From assembly GCA_024734495.1 (NCBI GenBank), contig JALMQS010000187.1:6246304-6310303 (forward strand): DNA of 64,000 nucleotides, written 5' to 3'. Source of the DNA: Forficula auricularia (Eukaryota > Arthropoda > Insecta > Dermaptera > Forficulidae). Under the pieces are notes generated by a model that saw only the letters and a list, made by a program, of their open reading frames with translations, did no database searches and was not told where the DNA came from. Positions 1 to 11,687 of the stretch are shown in pieces. Position 1 is the first letter of the stretch, and the number at the start of each line of letters is the position of its first letter. Both the position numbers and the translations under genes were made by a program.

Positions 1-776
1 TAAAGATTAATACAAAAGAATAACATGAGTATTGAGAAATTACACAGAATGGGATTCAATAAACAAAACAATAAAAACAGCGCATATATGATAATGTAGG
101 AAGCTTAGATTCTATTAACTATGACATTCTCCCCTCCAAAATTATAGCTCGTAATCTTCGAGGTAGGCTGGCTTTCTACGAGTGCGTTGAGGTTTTCGAG
201 AATCTATATAGGCACTATATAGTTACTATATAGTTTGAAACATTGTGCTACTAGGGATGTTTATCGATATCTCTACTACTGCTAGGGATGTTTATCGATA
301 TCTCTTTCGATGGAGAGTGCGAAATTTTTTCTCTGCACTTTTATATTTTTGCATTGACTCATAGTTTTTTTTATAGTTGTCTTCGGATACATAGTCCATT
401 TAGTCAGTGGGTACGTAGTACGATTCTTTTATCATTGGTTAGTAAAGTGTTAGTGAGAGAGCCGAATTTTCTCCAGTCAAATGTTTATTCTGCCGCAAGC
501 AAGACGATGCTGCAGAAGCTCAATAATAATAAAACTCATAATTTTATTTATTTATTTTTTTGACTAACGAGGATTAGCTATCTTCATAAAATTATACTCC
601 AAAACTATACATAGCAAGTTTCTATCTGTAATATAGTTTAGAAGTTACAGGCCTATGGAAAAAGGAGCGGAAAACAGTCTGATAATTAAATCTAACATAA
701 TTATTTAGTTTGGGATATTTAGTGGGAATTTTTTTTTATTAAAACAAATACGTACTTACTTCAAGAAATTAAAAAA
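1..776. other. Gene-free stretch with duplicated TATCGATA sites
   Basis: No convincing gene. A unit of about 31 bp is tandemly duplicated at about 249-304, and each copy carries the palindrome TATCGATA (262-269 and 293-300). This is the consensus of the DREF-binding DRE element known from Drosophila housekeeping promoters. Whether it acts as a promoter here is unknown. A 91-codon open frame at 288-563 has no recognisable domain and is probably chance. Confidence 0.4.
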
Positions 777-2263
777 GAGCATAATTCTTGATTAAACATA
801 TGAAATATATTTAATTACTGTTAGTTTGAAATAAGAAACGGTTTGTCGTTGCCGTTACTCATCCCATGAGCCCCGCCACTGACGTATTGATTGATGCAAT
901 TCTTGTTTCGTCTTATGAAAATCACTATAAAGAATACTATAATAATTATGATCTGTCCGATGCGCCTGATAAAGATCAATAAATAAACGCCTACTTTTCA
1001 AAAATATTAAATTAATTAATAGTTTTTATTTTTATAGATACGAGATGAGTAACATTAAACAAAAGGTAATTCTTGTTGAATTACTTTATACTAACAAAAG
1101 GTGTTATCAGTTTTCTTTGAGATGCTTTTTTTATCTGGGGCTCTCTTTTTGCTTCAACTTCTTCTTCTTCTTCTTCTTCAGAAGATTCCGTTTCAATTTC
1201 AGAAATTAGTGTTGAGGATTTTACCGTTTCTTCTTCTCCTAATTCTTCCACATCTTCAAATACATATTGCTGCTCATCACCACAACACTTACATGGAATG
1301 GACATTTTAAAAATTAAATATCAAATTGTTATTATTAAAATTGTTATTAAAATACGAATTAAAATTTTTATAGGTCAATACAATTAGTATAGAGATGAGT
1401 TCATATAAACACTTGTAACCATCGTTACCATATAGATATAATATATAAATAAATATGTTTGAAATCTCAATATTTGAATTGAAATATGGTTTATGTTTTA
1501 TTGTGATTTTCCCAAGGATAGAAATCATTCTAAAATTTAATATTTTAATTGAAGGAAAAAATAAACTTCTTTAAAACATATGGCACTCTGTCTATAAAGT
1601 TTTTCCAAGCTACACCTTTATTGAAAGTATTTTTTCCCTAAAAACAGGCAGGATAGGGAGTAAAAACATATTTTGGAATTGAAAAAAAAAATAATTAGAA
1701 AACGAAATGTGGAGCTCTAGGAATGGGCTTAGTAAATAATCTTTCTCTAAAATAGAAGAAAATCAAAAAATCTACTAGCGCGTCAATTGAACGTCCATTT
1801 TTAACTATAAAAAGAATTAAAATAATCAGTAGAAGTATCCGCTCTGTCTTTAATACACAGGGGAGTTAAGACGCAGAGTGCGTTATGAAATTTCTGTGTG
1901 GGGGGGGGGGGGGGTTAAAAATTGTTGCATTTTATGCCAAAAATAAAATATAGGTACAGTTAAGTCTTATAACTTAAAAAAAAAGGAATAAAAAGCTATT
2001 CTAATTCTTTAGAATTGAATAAAATGGGGGGGGGGGCAGTGCTGTGCCGACGCGAGCCAAGTTTTAGTATCGGAGCGAGACCAAATTATATAGCGTCCCA
2101 CTTACCAGAGGCGTATTCACGGGGAGCGGGTTTGGGGTCAGAACCCCCGACCCCAACCCCAAAGGCAGGGCTCATGGGATGAGTAACGGCAACGGCAAAC
2201 CGTTTCTTAATGCAAACTAACTGTAATTAAATATATTTTAAATGTTTAATCAAGAAAGAGCCT
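777..2263. repeat. 1.5-kb element bounded by ~100-bp inverted repeats
   Basis: The segment 777-885 reappears in reverse complement at 2166-2263 with only a few mismatches, including the shared stretches CTTGATTAAACAT-like, GTTAGTTTG and CCGTTACTCATCCCATGAGC. The interior holds a 74-codon open frame on the minus strand (1305-1081), strongly acidic with a run of glutamates, and two G-runs at about 1900 and 2027. The structure suggests a DNA transposon or foldback element, but no transposase is visible and I could not define a target-site duplication. Confidence 0.55.
1081..1305 (-). CDS. Uncharacterised small acidic open frame
   Basis: 74 codons from ATG to stop, lying inside the inverted-repeat element at 777-2263. 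It starts with a Cys-rich segment (CKCC), has a glutamate-rich middle and a basic C-terminus. I recognise no family. It could be a remnant of the element's own gene or a chance open frame over a CTT-rich microsatellite. Low certainty. Confidence 0.15.
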   Translation of the reverse strand: MSIPCKCCGDEQQYVFEDVEELGEEETVKSSTLISEIETESSEEEEEEEVEAKREPQIKKASQRKLITPFVSIK

Positions 2264-2273
2264 GAAAGATGCT

Positions 2274-2430
2274 GAAAAACTCGATTTTTGAAATTTAATA
2301 TTTCCGGAACTGTATTGTTCATAAATTTCGTTTTGCCACCAATCGATGCAGAAATATTTAAATAATAATCTGTATAAATTTCAAAAAAATCCTAAGAAAA
2401 CGCATTTGGCGGAACAACTACCTTAAATTT
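2274..2430. repeat. Dispersed repeat, second copy inverted at 14605-14757
   Basis: About 155 bp from TGAAAAACTC to GGCGGAACAAC. The reverse complement is found at 14605-14757 in SHPK intron 1, at roughly 85-90% identity by eye. No coding content. The family is not recognised. Confidence 0.5.
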
Positions 2431-2807
2431 GAAATTTAATGAAAAATTCTAAGATGTCATTATCGATAGAACGAGCGAAGAAAAAATATAAAAAAATAAT
2501 ATATATATATATATTATATTATTTTATGGATGGCATCCCTGATTGCAAAGTCACCACCCTTAACTGCTAGAATGCTAGATGGCTAGATATATTTGTTGAT
2601 TGTGCTTTTGACGGGGTGTCATTGGCAGCCGTGATTGTTTTTGATACGTGGCTTGACGCAGGCGTAACGTGTCCCGTCAACCCATCCAACCAACCTCGTC
2701 TGCTATACTCTCATTCTTTCCATTCCTTTTAACTGAGATATCAACATCATTTGTTCTGAATTAAAAATTTATTATCCCGAGGCACTGTCAGAAGAATAAC
2801 TCCAAAA

Positions 2808-3323
2808 ATGAAGAATCTAATCTTTTTTTCGGCTTTCTTCGCTCTTATTTTCTATACAAATGCTTCCAAATGTGTTTCGCCGAAAGTTACAGCTTCCATC
2901 TACACGACACCAGATGCTACCGTGTTAACCAACATTGCATTTGTCACCGAATTCTCCTTGGAATGTTCTCAAAAAGTTTCTGGAATTAATTTATACGCAG
3001 AGATTGATGGGAAAATCATTCCTACCGCACGGATTAGTGACAAAAATGATTATCAGGTCAGCTGGACTGAAGATGTCAATAAAGCAAGGAGCCGTGATTA
3101 CACCTTGAACCTTTTCGATGAAGAAGGCTATGCTAATTGGCGAAAAGCTCAACGGTCTGGCGAAGATGGAGCATCAGCTTCCGTGCAACCCCTAGCCACT
3201 GTCATTGTCAACTACCCTGGCAGTTATCATGGGCCCTGGCTCAATTCCGAATTCATTGCTGCTGTTCTATCAGTTTTTGTATGGTATCTTGCATTTTCAG
3301 CTAAATCCAAACTATTAGCTTAA
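2808..3323 (+). CDS. SSR4: Translocon-associated protein subunit delta (TRAP-delta, SSR4)
   Basis: A subunit of the heterotetrameric TRAP complex that sits beside the Sec61 channel in the ER membrane and assists translocation of secretory proteins. The 171-residue product has the family's usual length and layout. A hydrophobic signal peptide covers residues 1-19 or so, ending TNAS before KCV. A luminal beta-sandwich domain follows, with the paired cysteines near residues 22 and 53 and the conserved YQVSW, FDEEGY and RKAQR motifs. A single membrane span near residues 148-166 ends in the conserved YLAFSAKS tail. The start is the first ATG, in good context (AAAAATGA), and the gene is a single exon. 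An AATAAA lies at 3354-3359, 31 bases after the stop. No close partner gene; LINE and MITE remnants follow it. Confidence 0.97.
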   Translation: MKNLIFFSAFFALIFYTNASKCVSPKVTASIYTTPDATVLTNIAFVTEFSLECSQKVSGINLYAEIDGKIIPTARISDKNDYQVSWTEDVNKARSRDYTLNLFDEEGYANWRKAQRSGEDGASASVQPLATVIVNYPGSYHGPWLNSEFIAAVLSVFVWYLAFSAKSKLLA

Positions 3324-3353
3324 GTAATGTCTCTTGTGTTCATTTCATTAAGA

Positions 3354-3359
3354 AATAAA
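3354..3359 (+). terminator. Polyadenylation signal AATAAA of SSR4
   Basis: A canonical hexamer 31 bases downstream of the SSR4 stop codon, followed by a T-rich stretch. Its position is right for 3'-end formation. Confidence 0.7.
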
Positions 3360-3621
3360 AACTATTTATTTTTTAAGAATTGGTTTCATTTTAATTCCTC
3401 ACATTAAAAGTATAAGAATCATCATCTTACTGTTTTATTAATTTGTAATAAAAATGATTGTTATTTCATACATTTTTTTATTTTTTAATAAATTAAAAAA
3501 AATTCAAAGTTATCTTTTTTTTCACTTGATTAAAACCGTAACGTTTACTACATTCTTTACGTCTTTCAATAATTTTTAAGAGCAAATCAATTAGGGTGTC
3601 CTTTGCTTGATGCAAATAACA

Positions 3622-3880
3622 TCGTCAGCTTAGAGTGTAAAGCTTCTAACTCCACTTTTTATCAAATATGAGATATTAATACCATTCGAAAGAAAAAGAA
3701 ATGCAGCATCGTCCAAGTAAAACTGCTACTTAAAATTACGATCGTAAGTTATAGAAAAAAAGTAAAAAAATGTGAAAAATATTTTTTTCCATAACAACAA
3801 TATTAAATTTTGTTTGTTTTTTCTCTCCCCTGTAAAATGTCCTTGTTGTGAGTTAGCAGGTTTACTCTCTAAAGCGACGA
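3622..3880. mobile_element. MITE family B, copy 1
   Basis: About 259 bp with terminal inverted repeats reading roughly TCGTCGCCTTAGAGTGTAAA at one end and the complement at the other. A second copy lies at 6292-6541, and a lone left end lies at about 6560-6579. There is no coding capacity. Short size, TIRs and TA-rich insertion sites suggest a mariner-type MITE. Confidence 0.6.
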
Positions 3881-4213
3881 TATAACTATATTCAAATGAA
3901 TATAAGAATAAGGCAAAATAACAGAGAAGGCATTTAGGAAAATAAAAAATTCAATTTGTTTATTTTAAACATTTAGATTAATCATTTTACTTGTGAGTTT
4001 AGAGATGTAATTAATTGTGAGCTTTGCTATTTTTATGAATATTTATAACGAACAAAAACATAATACCCCTTAAAAAACTATTTTTTGTCCTGATGAATAA
4101 ATGGTTAATTGAAACGTCGTCAATAGAAAATTGAATTTTTTTCTTCTTAGCTGGATCTTCTTCTTTTAACTTATAATAATAATATATATATATATAGAGA
4201 TATATATGTATAT

Positions 4214-4402
4214 ATAGTGGAGAGAGGAAGGAAGCATTTTATTTGTATCCTTCATTGACCCCTTGAAACCCTGAAGAAGGAGGGAAGAATCCTCCGAAAC
4301 GTCGGTTTGAAAGGAAAGGAGGTAGGAATCCAATAAATTACACCTTATTTGGATATGTGTTAATTTTTCTTTCTTCACTACCCCTGGGCTGCCTTCCATT
4401 AC
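4214..4402 (+). repeat. Penelope-like terminal repeat, family a, copy 1
   Basis: About 190 bp running from GTGGAGAGAGGAAGG to GCCTTCCATTAC. It contains the motif CTGAAGAA - GGAGG hairpin - CCTCCGAAAC at 4271-4300. The same unit recurs at 5991-6251, 23663-24268 (as an inverted pair) and 42810-43644. The layout matches the CTGANGA/GAAAC hairpin often seen in Penelope-like element ends. The assignment is an inference because no reverse transcriptase or GIY-YIG frame is present. Confidence 0.55.
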
Positions 4403-5261
4403 TTTCAGTTAATACATAATTTTATTTGATAAATCCAATTATTTACATCAAGCAGAGGACACCCTCACTGATTTTCTTTTAAAAATCAACAACTCTGCAA
4501 GAAAATCTTTTCAATCTATGATAATTATTTTTATGCTCTTTTATTGAATAAGAAAACAGTAGCCATAGTTTTATTTTCAAAATTAAATTTACTTTATTTT
4601 CGAGGTTTCAACAATTTTTTGGATGTTTATAAAGATAAATCAGAGTGGGTCTTCTGCTTGAAGTAAATTGAGAATATACTTCTGAAGACCCGTCAATATA
4701 TTTTCTAATATTAAAAATATTATATTTGGATTTTTTATTTTAGCCTAAAACTGTAAGTGAATGGCAGCAACTACCCATATCCATACAAGTTTTATTGAAA
4801 TAATCGAGGTCTTTGATGATATAAGAAATAAATATATGTATTTTTTAAATTAAATTTAGGCTGTATATTTTCATAAAATTTCTTAAGCTTGAATTAATGT
4901 TTTAAACTTTTGAATCAATTTTATGGTATCACCGAAAAGTCAGAAACCTGACCAAATATTTGACTATTCAGTTTTCTATTAGATGCGTAAGTAAAATTTT
5001 TGGGTCTCTAGCAAATTTTAATGGCGAGTACATATTTGGAAATTAATTTAAACTGTCAAACTAAAATCTTATTTACCTTAACTTACTAAAAATTTATAAT
5101 TCAAGGAGAAGGAAGGAGATAGTTGCAGGAATGAATCTGATGAGTTTGATGAGCTAGATGGAATAATCTCTTATTAGTTTTATTGGACTTTTATTAATTG
5201 CATACATGCTGGCAAGAGAATGCATCGAGGCTATTCTTTCTTTAAATTTTTTTTTATAATG

Positions 5262-5615
5262 ATATTTGTACACAAGAACTTCCACTAAAAAGGTGCAACC
5301 TCTGTAGTCAGCGTTGGGCCCATGTATCGTGAAAAGAAGAAGAGATTTCAGGGAATGGGTCAGAGTTGAAGGTATCTGTGGATGCGGATCTTAAAAGACT
5401 GAAGATTATATGTAGCTGGGAAGACGGCAGAGGAAGAGAGTTCCAGTCTCTAGAAATTATAGGGATAAACGAATTAGCAAATGCATTTGTTCGGTGTTAG
5501 GGGTGTTGAATCTTAGAAAACCCTGTGTTTCGCGCAAATGAAGCTTTTAGAGAGATTATTGATTTTATCTCGTCAGAACAAACACCATCATAATAGGCGA
5601 CCTATATTAGAAACG
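5262..5615 (-). pseudogene. LINE ORF2 C-terminal fragment (minus strand)
   Basis: The reverse strand reads like the end of a CR1/Jockey-superfamily LINE polyprotein, with a degenerate form of the W-N-S-L-P-S block followed by a V-F-P-A-T-Y-N-L-Q-S-F-K block and a basic tail. Frameshifts and stops interrupt it. Related copies are at about 5840-5960, 24628-26200, 45265-45345, 45375-45600 and 46985-47205, so this is the most repeated LINE 3' end in the window. Confidence 0.5.
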
Positions 5616-5990
5616 GACAAATTCGAGCCTTACATTTCTATACATTAATCTTTCTTAATAATTCAGATTAAATAATTGTTTCTTACAAGAATAGAATGGT
5701 AATATTATTTTTACGATCAAAATATCAATCACTGAAAAAAGTACTTTGAACCTTTATAAACCAAAGATTTTTTAAACAACAAAATTATTTATTTATTTTT
5801 TAAATGAAATAGATGCAAACAAACAAGTGTTGCATCAAGAAAGTGCCCTCCTGTAGCTCAGAATGGATCCTCGATCGTGAAATGAAGTAAGAGAAGAGGA
5901 AGAAATTTGAACAATTGAGTCAGAGTTGAAGTTTGCTGTGGATTGAGGTCTTAAAGTTATATGGCATTGGAAGGTTAGATAAGAAGATTT

Positions 5991-6251
5991 CTAATTAAGA
6001 AAAGAAGGAAAAAAAAATTTGTTTTTCTATGCCTTTGTTAAAAATGAAGAAAGTTTTTGAACACTACTGTGGAGAGAAGGAAACATTTTATTTGTTTCAT
6101 TCATTGACCCTTTGAAACCCTGAAGAAGGAGGGAAAAATCCTCCGAAACGTCGGTTTGAAAGGAAAGGAGGAAGGATTCCAATAAATTACACCTTATATT
6201 ATATGTGTTAATTTTTTCTTTCCTCACTACCTCTGGGCTGCCTTCCATTAC
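5991..6251 (+). repeat. Penelope-like terminal repeat, family a, copy 2
   Basis: Same unit as 4214-4402 but longer at the left. The extra stretch 5991-6067 is shared with the copy at 42810. The CTGAAGAA - GGAGG/CCTCC - GAAAC motif is at 6120-6149. Confidence 0.55.
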
Positions 6252-6291
6252 ATTCAATTAAATAGATAAGTTAATTCTCATAGATGATATA

Positions 6292-6541
6292 TTGTCGCCT
6301 TAGAGTGTAAACCTGCTAAATCCATTTTTTTATCATATATGACATATTAATACCGTTCGAAAGAAAAAGAGATGCAGCATAGTCCAAGTAAAACTGCAAC
6401 TTAAAATTACGATCAAAAGTTGTAGAAAAAAAATGTGAAAAATAGTTTCTTTCCATAACAACAATATTAAATTTTGTTTATTTCTTCTCTTCCCTGTAAA
6501 ATTTCCTTGTGAGCTAGCAGGTTTACACTCTAAGGCGACGA
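6292..6541. mobile_element. MITE family B, copy 2
   Basis: About 250 bp with inverted ends reading TCGCCTTAGAGTGTAAACC. It aligns along its full length with 3622-3880. Both ends abut TA-rich sequence. Non-coding. Confidence 0.65.
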
Positions 6542-6581
6542 TATTTATATAATATATATATCATCGCCTTAGAGTGTATTA

Positions 6582-6932
6582 TGTTGCAGTAAAAACCCGT
6601 GTTTAGTAAGAACCCGTTTCGCTGAATACCTTTTTGGCAACTAGAGTTTACTGATGTTGGTTCAAAGGTCTAGAATCTTCATTTTTGACCTTCCTCCTCA
6701 TTTCGTGTAATTATTTTCAAAAAATTTTAAACGAAAATGTCAAAAATTAGAAGGAAATTTGTAGACGATGTAATTTTTGACATTTTCGTTTAAAAAATTT
6801 CTAGAATCTAGACCTTTGAACCAAACTCAACTAACATCAGTAAACTCTAGTTGCCATAAAGATATTCAGCGAAACGCGTTTTAACTATAGTAAGAACGCG
6901 TTCTTACTAAAAAACGGGTTTTTACTGCAACA
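6582..6932. mobile_element. Tc1/mariner-type MITE with TA duplication
   Basis: 351 bp with long imperfect inverted arms starting TGTTGCAGTAAAAACCCG and ending in the complement. It is flanked by TA at 6580-6581 and 6933-6934. The arms extend over 100 bp, through TCAGTAAACTCTAGTTGCC. It is non-coding, so it would need a transposase from elsewhere. It interrupts a family-B MITE, whose left end remains at about 6560-6579. Confidence 0.7.
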
Positions 6933-7139
6933 TATATATAAAAGGCGCATGAAAGATGTAAGAGATTAATATATAGTGGGCTCCTTGCCACCCCGAATAT
7001 GGCCATTCGAAAAATGAAATTACAGAAAATAAAATTAAAAATCAACTGCATAATTAATTGCATTGCTTTTATTTGCGTTTGAGCTTTTATAACAGATAAA
7101 AATATTTACATCATTAAAAATAATTTAATTTTTATTTGA

Positions 7140-7808
7140 AATGGAAATAAGTTTGAACTCTGAAGGTGAACTATAGGCGAACCTGTGAACGATAAGTGAA
7201 CTCTGAACTAGGAACTAAAGTTAAAAGTTAAATATTATGAACTAAGATACTAAGAACTAGTTGAACTAAAGAACTAAAGAAAAAAGAACTAAACTAAGTG
7301 AACTATGTGAACTAAGAATATTCTTATTTCTTATCCAGTTACAAATTGTTCAATAAAAATTTTAGGCTTTTCCAAATGAGAGCCAAACATTTTTTTTAAT
7401 AATTAAACAAATAATTATTTAATTTCATTAAATATTCAATTTAAATTAATAAAAAAAGTAGTGAAATATACCATTTGAAATATTATAAAAAAATGTTAAA
7501 TATTTTGGATATTTTATTATTGTATATTTTATATTCGATTAGCATTCCTGCATGAGTTTTTAATTAAATTTTAAATTAATGGTGATTAGGTATTCTGTTT
7601 ATTGTTTTTTCGCCGTTGGCAGAACTGAGGCATGAGGAGTGGGTTGTAGATGTACAGGTTATACGGAGATAGCCGACTTCAGCCGAACAATCCCGAAGTC
7701 GATTGAACGATTGAACTAAGTTCACCAAAAAAGTGACCGCTCATCTTAGTTCATTTTTAGGAATAGTTCACTTGAACTAGTTCGTCTACGAACTACCCAT
7801 CTCTACTG
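7140..7808. repeat. GAACTAA-rich non-autonomous element, hAT-like right end
   Basis: A degenerate array of GAACTAA/GTGAACT motifs fills 7150-7315 and 7700-7800. The right end reads, in complement, CAGTAGAGATGGGTAGTTCG, which is similar to hAT terminal repeats of insects. The left end is not clear. No coding sequence is visible between. Confidence 0.35.
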
Positions 7809-7847
7809 TGTGCTAACCCTAGGCTTGTACGAGTCTGAAGGTAAGAA

Positions 7848-7953
7848 TGTTCTTTCTGATAGCTAAAATTCATATCCTATACGTGTTCATATCTTTAATT
7901 ATTTTCTCTCTTTACCTCTGAAGGTTACCTCAAATTATATGTTTTGCCGTCCG
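7848..7953 (+). repeat. 105-bp direct repeat upstream of UPF1 (copy 1)
   Basis: The segment from AATGTTCTTTCTGATAGC to TATGTTTTGCCGTC recurs nearly identically at 12410-12513, downstream of UPF1. It starts right after a good donor-like GTAAGAATG at 7840, so it may be the beginning of a UPF1 5' UTR intron. That is an inference. Confidence 0.7.
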
Positions 7954-8225
7954 CTCGATTGACAAAGCAGAAAACATATACAAACTCATGCCCTCCTTCA
8001 AGAGAGGGCAAAAGGAGTAGAAGACAGGAATGACGTAATCGCCAATATGGCCTCTTTCATGTTTCCACGTTCTCGAAAAACGTTCATTTGATTTCCTTGC
8101 ATGTTTCGTGTCTCTTGATTTCAAGTCGATTTCTCGTAAACGTCCATATTGTATCCTTTAAACCTGTTCGACATCCTATTTGAACCTTTTGATTATTTTT
8201 TCTGCTAGTAAATCAGAAAAGCATC

Positions 8226-11200
8226 ATGAGTGTTGATACTTATGTTCCCAATTCGCAAACGCTAACCTTTCTCGACACGGAGGATGGCGATTTGATCGGA
8301 GCCGACACGCAAGGCTCCGAGTTCGATTTTACTGATTTCACCATTCCTTCGCAAAGCCAAACACAAGCTTCTCAAATTGACCCTACGGTCCATAATCTGC
8401 CAGGACAAATTCTAGTTGGGAGTAAGATTACCACAAACTCAGAGAAATCTAATCCAGAACAAGAATTAAATCAAGTAAATAAAAATCTTGGCGAATTGCA
8501 ATTTGAAGAAGATGACGAAGAAGGATATTATAGCAAAGATTTACCCGAATATGCTTGTAAATATTGTGGTATTCATGATCCAAGTTGTGTCATCATGTGT
8601 AATATTTGCAAGAAATGGTTTTGCAATGGTAGAGGAAACACGTCTGGGTCTCATATCATAAATCATCTTGTCCGAGCTAAACATAAGGAAGTTACTCTTC
8701 ACAAAGATGGCCCTTTAGGCGAAACAATTCTGGAGTGTTATTCGTGTGGAGTTCGGAACGTTTTTGTTTTGGGATTTATTCCTGCTAAAGCTGATTCAGT
8801 TGTTGTTCTTCTTTGTCGGCAACCATGTGCTGCACAAAATTCTCTTAAAGATATGAATTGGGATCAAGAACAATGGAAACCATTAATTGCAGATAGATGT
8901 TTCTTAACGTGGCTCGTAAAAAGCCCACATGAAAATGATCAACTTAGAGCACGTCAAATCACAGCTCAACAAATTAATAAATTGGAAGAACTTTGGAAGG
9001 ATAACAGTGACGCAACTTTCCAAGATTTGGAAAAACCCGGAGTTGATGAAGAACCACAACAAGTACTCTTAAGGTATGAAGATGGATATCAATATCAAAA
9101 CATTTTTGGACCTTTAGTTAAACTAGAAGCGGATTATGATAAAAAATTGAAAGAATCTCAAACTCAAGAAAACATTGAAGTACGTTGGGATGTAGGATTG
9201 AATAAAAAGATTACAGCCCATTTCACTTTGGCCAAAACAGATGGAGATATGAAATTGATGCATGGTGATGAACTCCGTTTGAGATATTTAGGTGAGCTAC
9301 ATAAACCTTGGTCAGGTGTTGGAAATGTTATAAAAATTCCTGATAATTTTGGAGAGGAAGTTGGCATTGAATTGAAAAATAGTGCAAATGCACCAACGGA
9401 TTGCACTTCGAATTTTGTAGTAGATTTTATTTGGAAATCAACATCATTCGATCGGATGCAAATGGCCTTAAGAAAATTTGCTGTAGATGATAGTTCAGTA
9501 TCTGTATATATTTATCATCGACTTTTGGGTCATGAAATAGATGATGTTCTATTTCGATGCCATTTGCCTAAACATTACTCAGCACCTAATTTACCAGATT
9601 TGAATCGTTCTCAGGTTTATGCTGTGAAGCACGCTATACAGCGTCCTCTTTCTCTTATCCAAGGTCCTCCAGGAACTGGAAAGACTGTAACTTCTGCATC
9701 GATTGTCTATCATCTTGTTAAACAAACAAATAGTTCTGTTCTTGTTTGCGCACCGTCCAATATAGCAGTAGACCAATTAACAGAGAAAATTCACAGAACT
9801 GGCCTTAAAGTTGTACGTGTATGTGCAAAATCAAGAGAAGCTATTGATTCACCGGTTTCATTTTTAGCATTACATAATCAAATAAAAAATATGGAAGGAA
9901 ATCAAGAACTTCAAAAACTGCAACAACTAAAGGATGAAACGGGAGAATTAATGCCTGTTGATGAAAAACGTTATCGAATCCTAAAACGTTCTGCAGAAAA
10001 AGAACTTTTGGAATCAGCAGATGTAATTTGTTGTACTTGTGTAGGAGCTGGAGATCCTCGTTTGCATAGGATAAAATTTCATTCAATACTCATTGATGAA
10101 AGTATGCAGGCTACCGAACCTGAATGTATGGTACCTGTAGTTTTAGGTGCCAAACAGTTAATTTTAGTTGGGGATCATTGTCAACTAGGACCAGTTGTCA
10201 TGTGTAAAAAAGCAGCTAAGGCAGGTCTTTCTCAATCTCTATTCGAAAGATTAGTTGTTTTGGGAATTCGACCTTTCCGACTTGAAGTTCAATATCGAAT
10301 GCACCCTGAACTATCTAGATTTCCATCTAATTTCTTTTATGAAGGTTCTTTACAAAATGGTGTTTGTGCAGAGGAAAGACGACTTCCTAAAATTGAATTC
10401 CCCTGGCCTCAACCCGAAAAACCAATGTTCTTCTATGTTACTCAAGGCCAAGAAGAGATAGCAGGTTCAGGAACTTCTTATCTTAATCGCACCGAAGCGG
10501 CTAATGTTGAGAAAATAACTACTCGGTTTTTACGATGTGGTGTAAAGCCTGAACAAATAGGAGTGATTACTCCATATGAAGGACAACGGGCTTATCTTGT
10601 GCAATATATGCAATTTCAAGGATCTCTTCATTCCAATCTTTATCAAGAGATTGAAGTAGCTAGTGTTGATGCATTCCAGGGTAGAGAAAAAGATCTCATT
10701 ATTATGTCGTGTGTACGATCCAATGAGCATCAAGGAATTGGATTTTTAAACGATCCTAGAAGACTCAATGTAGCTCTTACTCGAAGTAAATTTGGGATTA
10801 TTATTGTCGGAAATCCCAAAGTATTATCCAAGCAACCACTCTGGAATAATTTGCTCAATTTCTATAAAGAACAAAAAGTACTTGTAGAAGGACCTCTCAA
10901 TAATCTTAAAGAATCCGCAATTCAATTTTCTAAAGCCAAGAAACTAATCAACATCATTAACCCAGGAGGTCATTTCATGTCAACAAATATGTATGACGCT
11001 CGAGAGGTCATGATCCCGGGTTCTATATATGATCGTTCTGGCCAAATTAATGGTACTACTACTTCACAGAATCCAGTAACATCTACTAATAATTATTTTA
11101 GTAGAACAGCAGATTTATATACTAGAAACCATGATCCTCTTGGTTTCATATCTTCTGATCGAACTCAGTCCACTTTGAGTAATTTACCTGTTCCCGTTGG

Positions 11201-11687
11201 AATGTTTATGAATATGGCCCATGTTCCACCAAGATTTTATAATCAACAACAACAAGCCCTACAAGCTCGATTGAATGCTGGCTCAACAAGAGTAACAGGC
11301 CATCAAGGGGGATCATCATATCGAAGAAAAAAAGGTGGCCACTCTGCACATCAAGCATCTAGTTCCACTAATATAAATACCGGACAAAATTCTCTGAATG
11401 ATAATAACAAAAGTCAAATTGGAAATTCTAATTCTAATGATCTTATGCAATCCCAACCATACCATACATCAACTCTCCCACTTACACAAGGAATGTCACA
11501 GGGTCCTCCAAACCTTAGCCTGAGTCAACCTGGTTTATCACAAGCTGAACTATCTCAGGAGAGTTATATGGTTGGAGATTATCAATCACAAATGGATGGT
11601 TTGCTGTCACAAGATTCAACTTATCAAGGAGAGAGGGGTTATTATACCGGACCTTCACAAGGAGCACATTTTTCTCAGCCTTACTGA
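8226..11687 (+). CDS. UPF1: Regulator of nonsense transcripts 1, RNA helicase UPF1
   Basis: An ATP-dependent 5'-3' superfamily-1 RNA helicase at the core of nonsense-mediated mRNA decay in the cytoplasm. It binds UPF2 through its N-terminal CH domain and is phosphorylated by SMG1. The 1153-residue protein shows an acidic, Gln-rich N-terminus and then the Cys/His zinc-binding domain from about residue 109 ([24 protein letters not shown]). Next come the 1B and RecA domains with Walker A GPPGTGKT at 480-487, motif [12 protein letters not shown] from 624, [10 protein letters not shown], the QYRMHP motif, DAFQGREKD and the [11 protein letters not shown] motif. The C-terminal ~190 residues are rich in SQ sites, the usual SMG1 targets. 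No catalytic residue is missing. The gene is one uninterrupted exon. The ATG at 8226 follows in-frame stops and gives the family's N-terminus. Confidence 0.98.
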   Translation: MSVDTYVPNSQTLTFLDTEDGDLIGADTQGSEFDFTDFTIPSQSQTQASQIDPTVHNLPGQILVGSKITTNSEKSNPEQELNQVNKNLGELQFEEDDEEGYYSKDLPEYACKYCGIHDPSCVIMCNICKKWFCNGRGNTSGSHIINHLVRAKHKEVTLHKDGPLGETILECYSCGVRNVFVLGFIPAKADSVVVLLCRQPCAAQNSLKDMNWDQEQWKPLIADRCFLTWLVKSPHENDQLRARQITAQQINKLEELWKDNSDATFQDLEKPGVDEEPQQVLLRYEDGYQYQNIFGPLVKLEADYDKKLKESQTQENIEVRWDVGLNKKITAHFTLAKTDGDMKLMHGDELRLRYLGELHKPWSGVGNVIKIPDNFGEEVGIELKNSANAPTDCTSNFVVDFIWKSTSFDRMQMALRKFAVDDSSVSVYIYHRLLGHEIDDVLFRCHLPKHYSAPNLPDLNRSQVYAVKHAIQRPLSLIQGPPGTGKTVTSASIVYHLVKQTNSSVLVCAPSNIAVDQLTEKIHRTGLKVVRVCAKSREAIDSPVSFLALHNQIKNMEGNQELQKLQQLKDETGELMPVDEKRYRILKRSAEKELLESADVICCTCVGAGDPRLHRIKFHSILIDESMQATEPECMVPVVLGAKQLILVGDHCQLGPVVMCKKAAKAGLSQSLFERLVVLGIRPFRLEVQYRMHPELSRFPSNFFYEGSLQNGVCAEERRLPKIEFPWPQPEKPMFFYVTQGQEEIAGSGTSYLNRTEAANVEKITTRFLRCGVKPEQIGVITPYEGQRAYLVQYMQFQGSLHSNLYQEIEVASVDAFQGREKDLIIMSCVRSNEHQGIGFLNDPRRLNVALTRSKFGIIIVGNPKVLSKQPLWNNLLNFYKEQKVLVEGPLNNLKESAIQFSKAKKLINIINPGGHFMSTNMYDAREVMIPGSIYDRSGQINGTTTSQNPVTSTNNYFSRTADLYTRNHDPLGFISSDRTQSTLSNLPVPVGMFMNMAHVPPRFYNQQQQALQARLNAGSTRVTGHQGGSSYRRKKGGHSAHQASSSTNINTGQNSLNDNNKSQIGNSNSNDLMQSQPYHTSTLPLTQGMSQGPPNLSLSQPGLSQAELSQESYMVGDYQSQMDGLLSQDSTYQGERGYYTGPSQGAHFSQPY

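Noticed and set aside
288..563. 91-codon open frame near the left edge
   Set aside because: Low-complexity, hydrophobic and unlike any family I know; overlaps the tandem TATCGATA duplication.
4166..4399. Similar 76-77-codon minus-strand frames at 4166-4399, 6027-6257 and 23857-24090
   Set aside because: They are the antisense of the family-a repeat, conserved because the repeat is repeated; no start context or domain.
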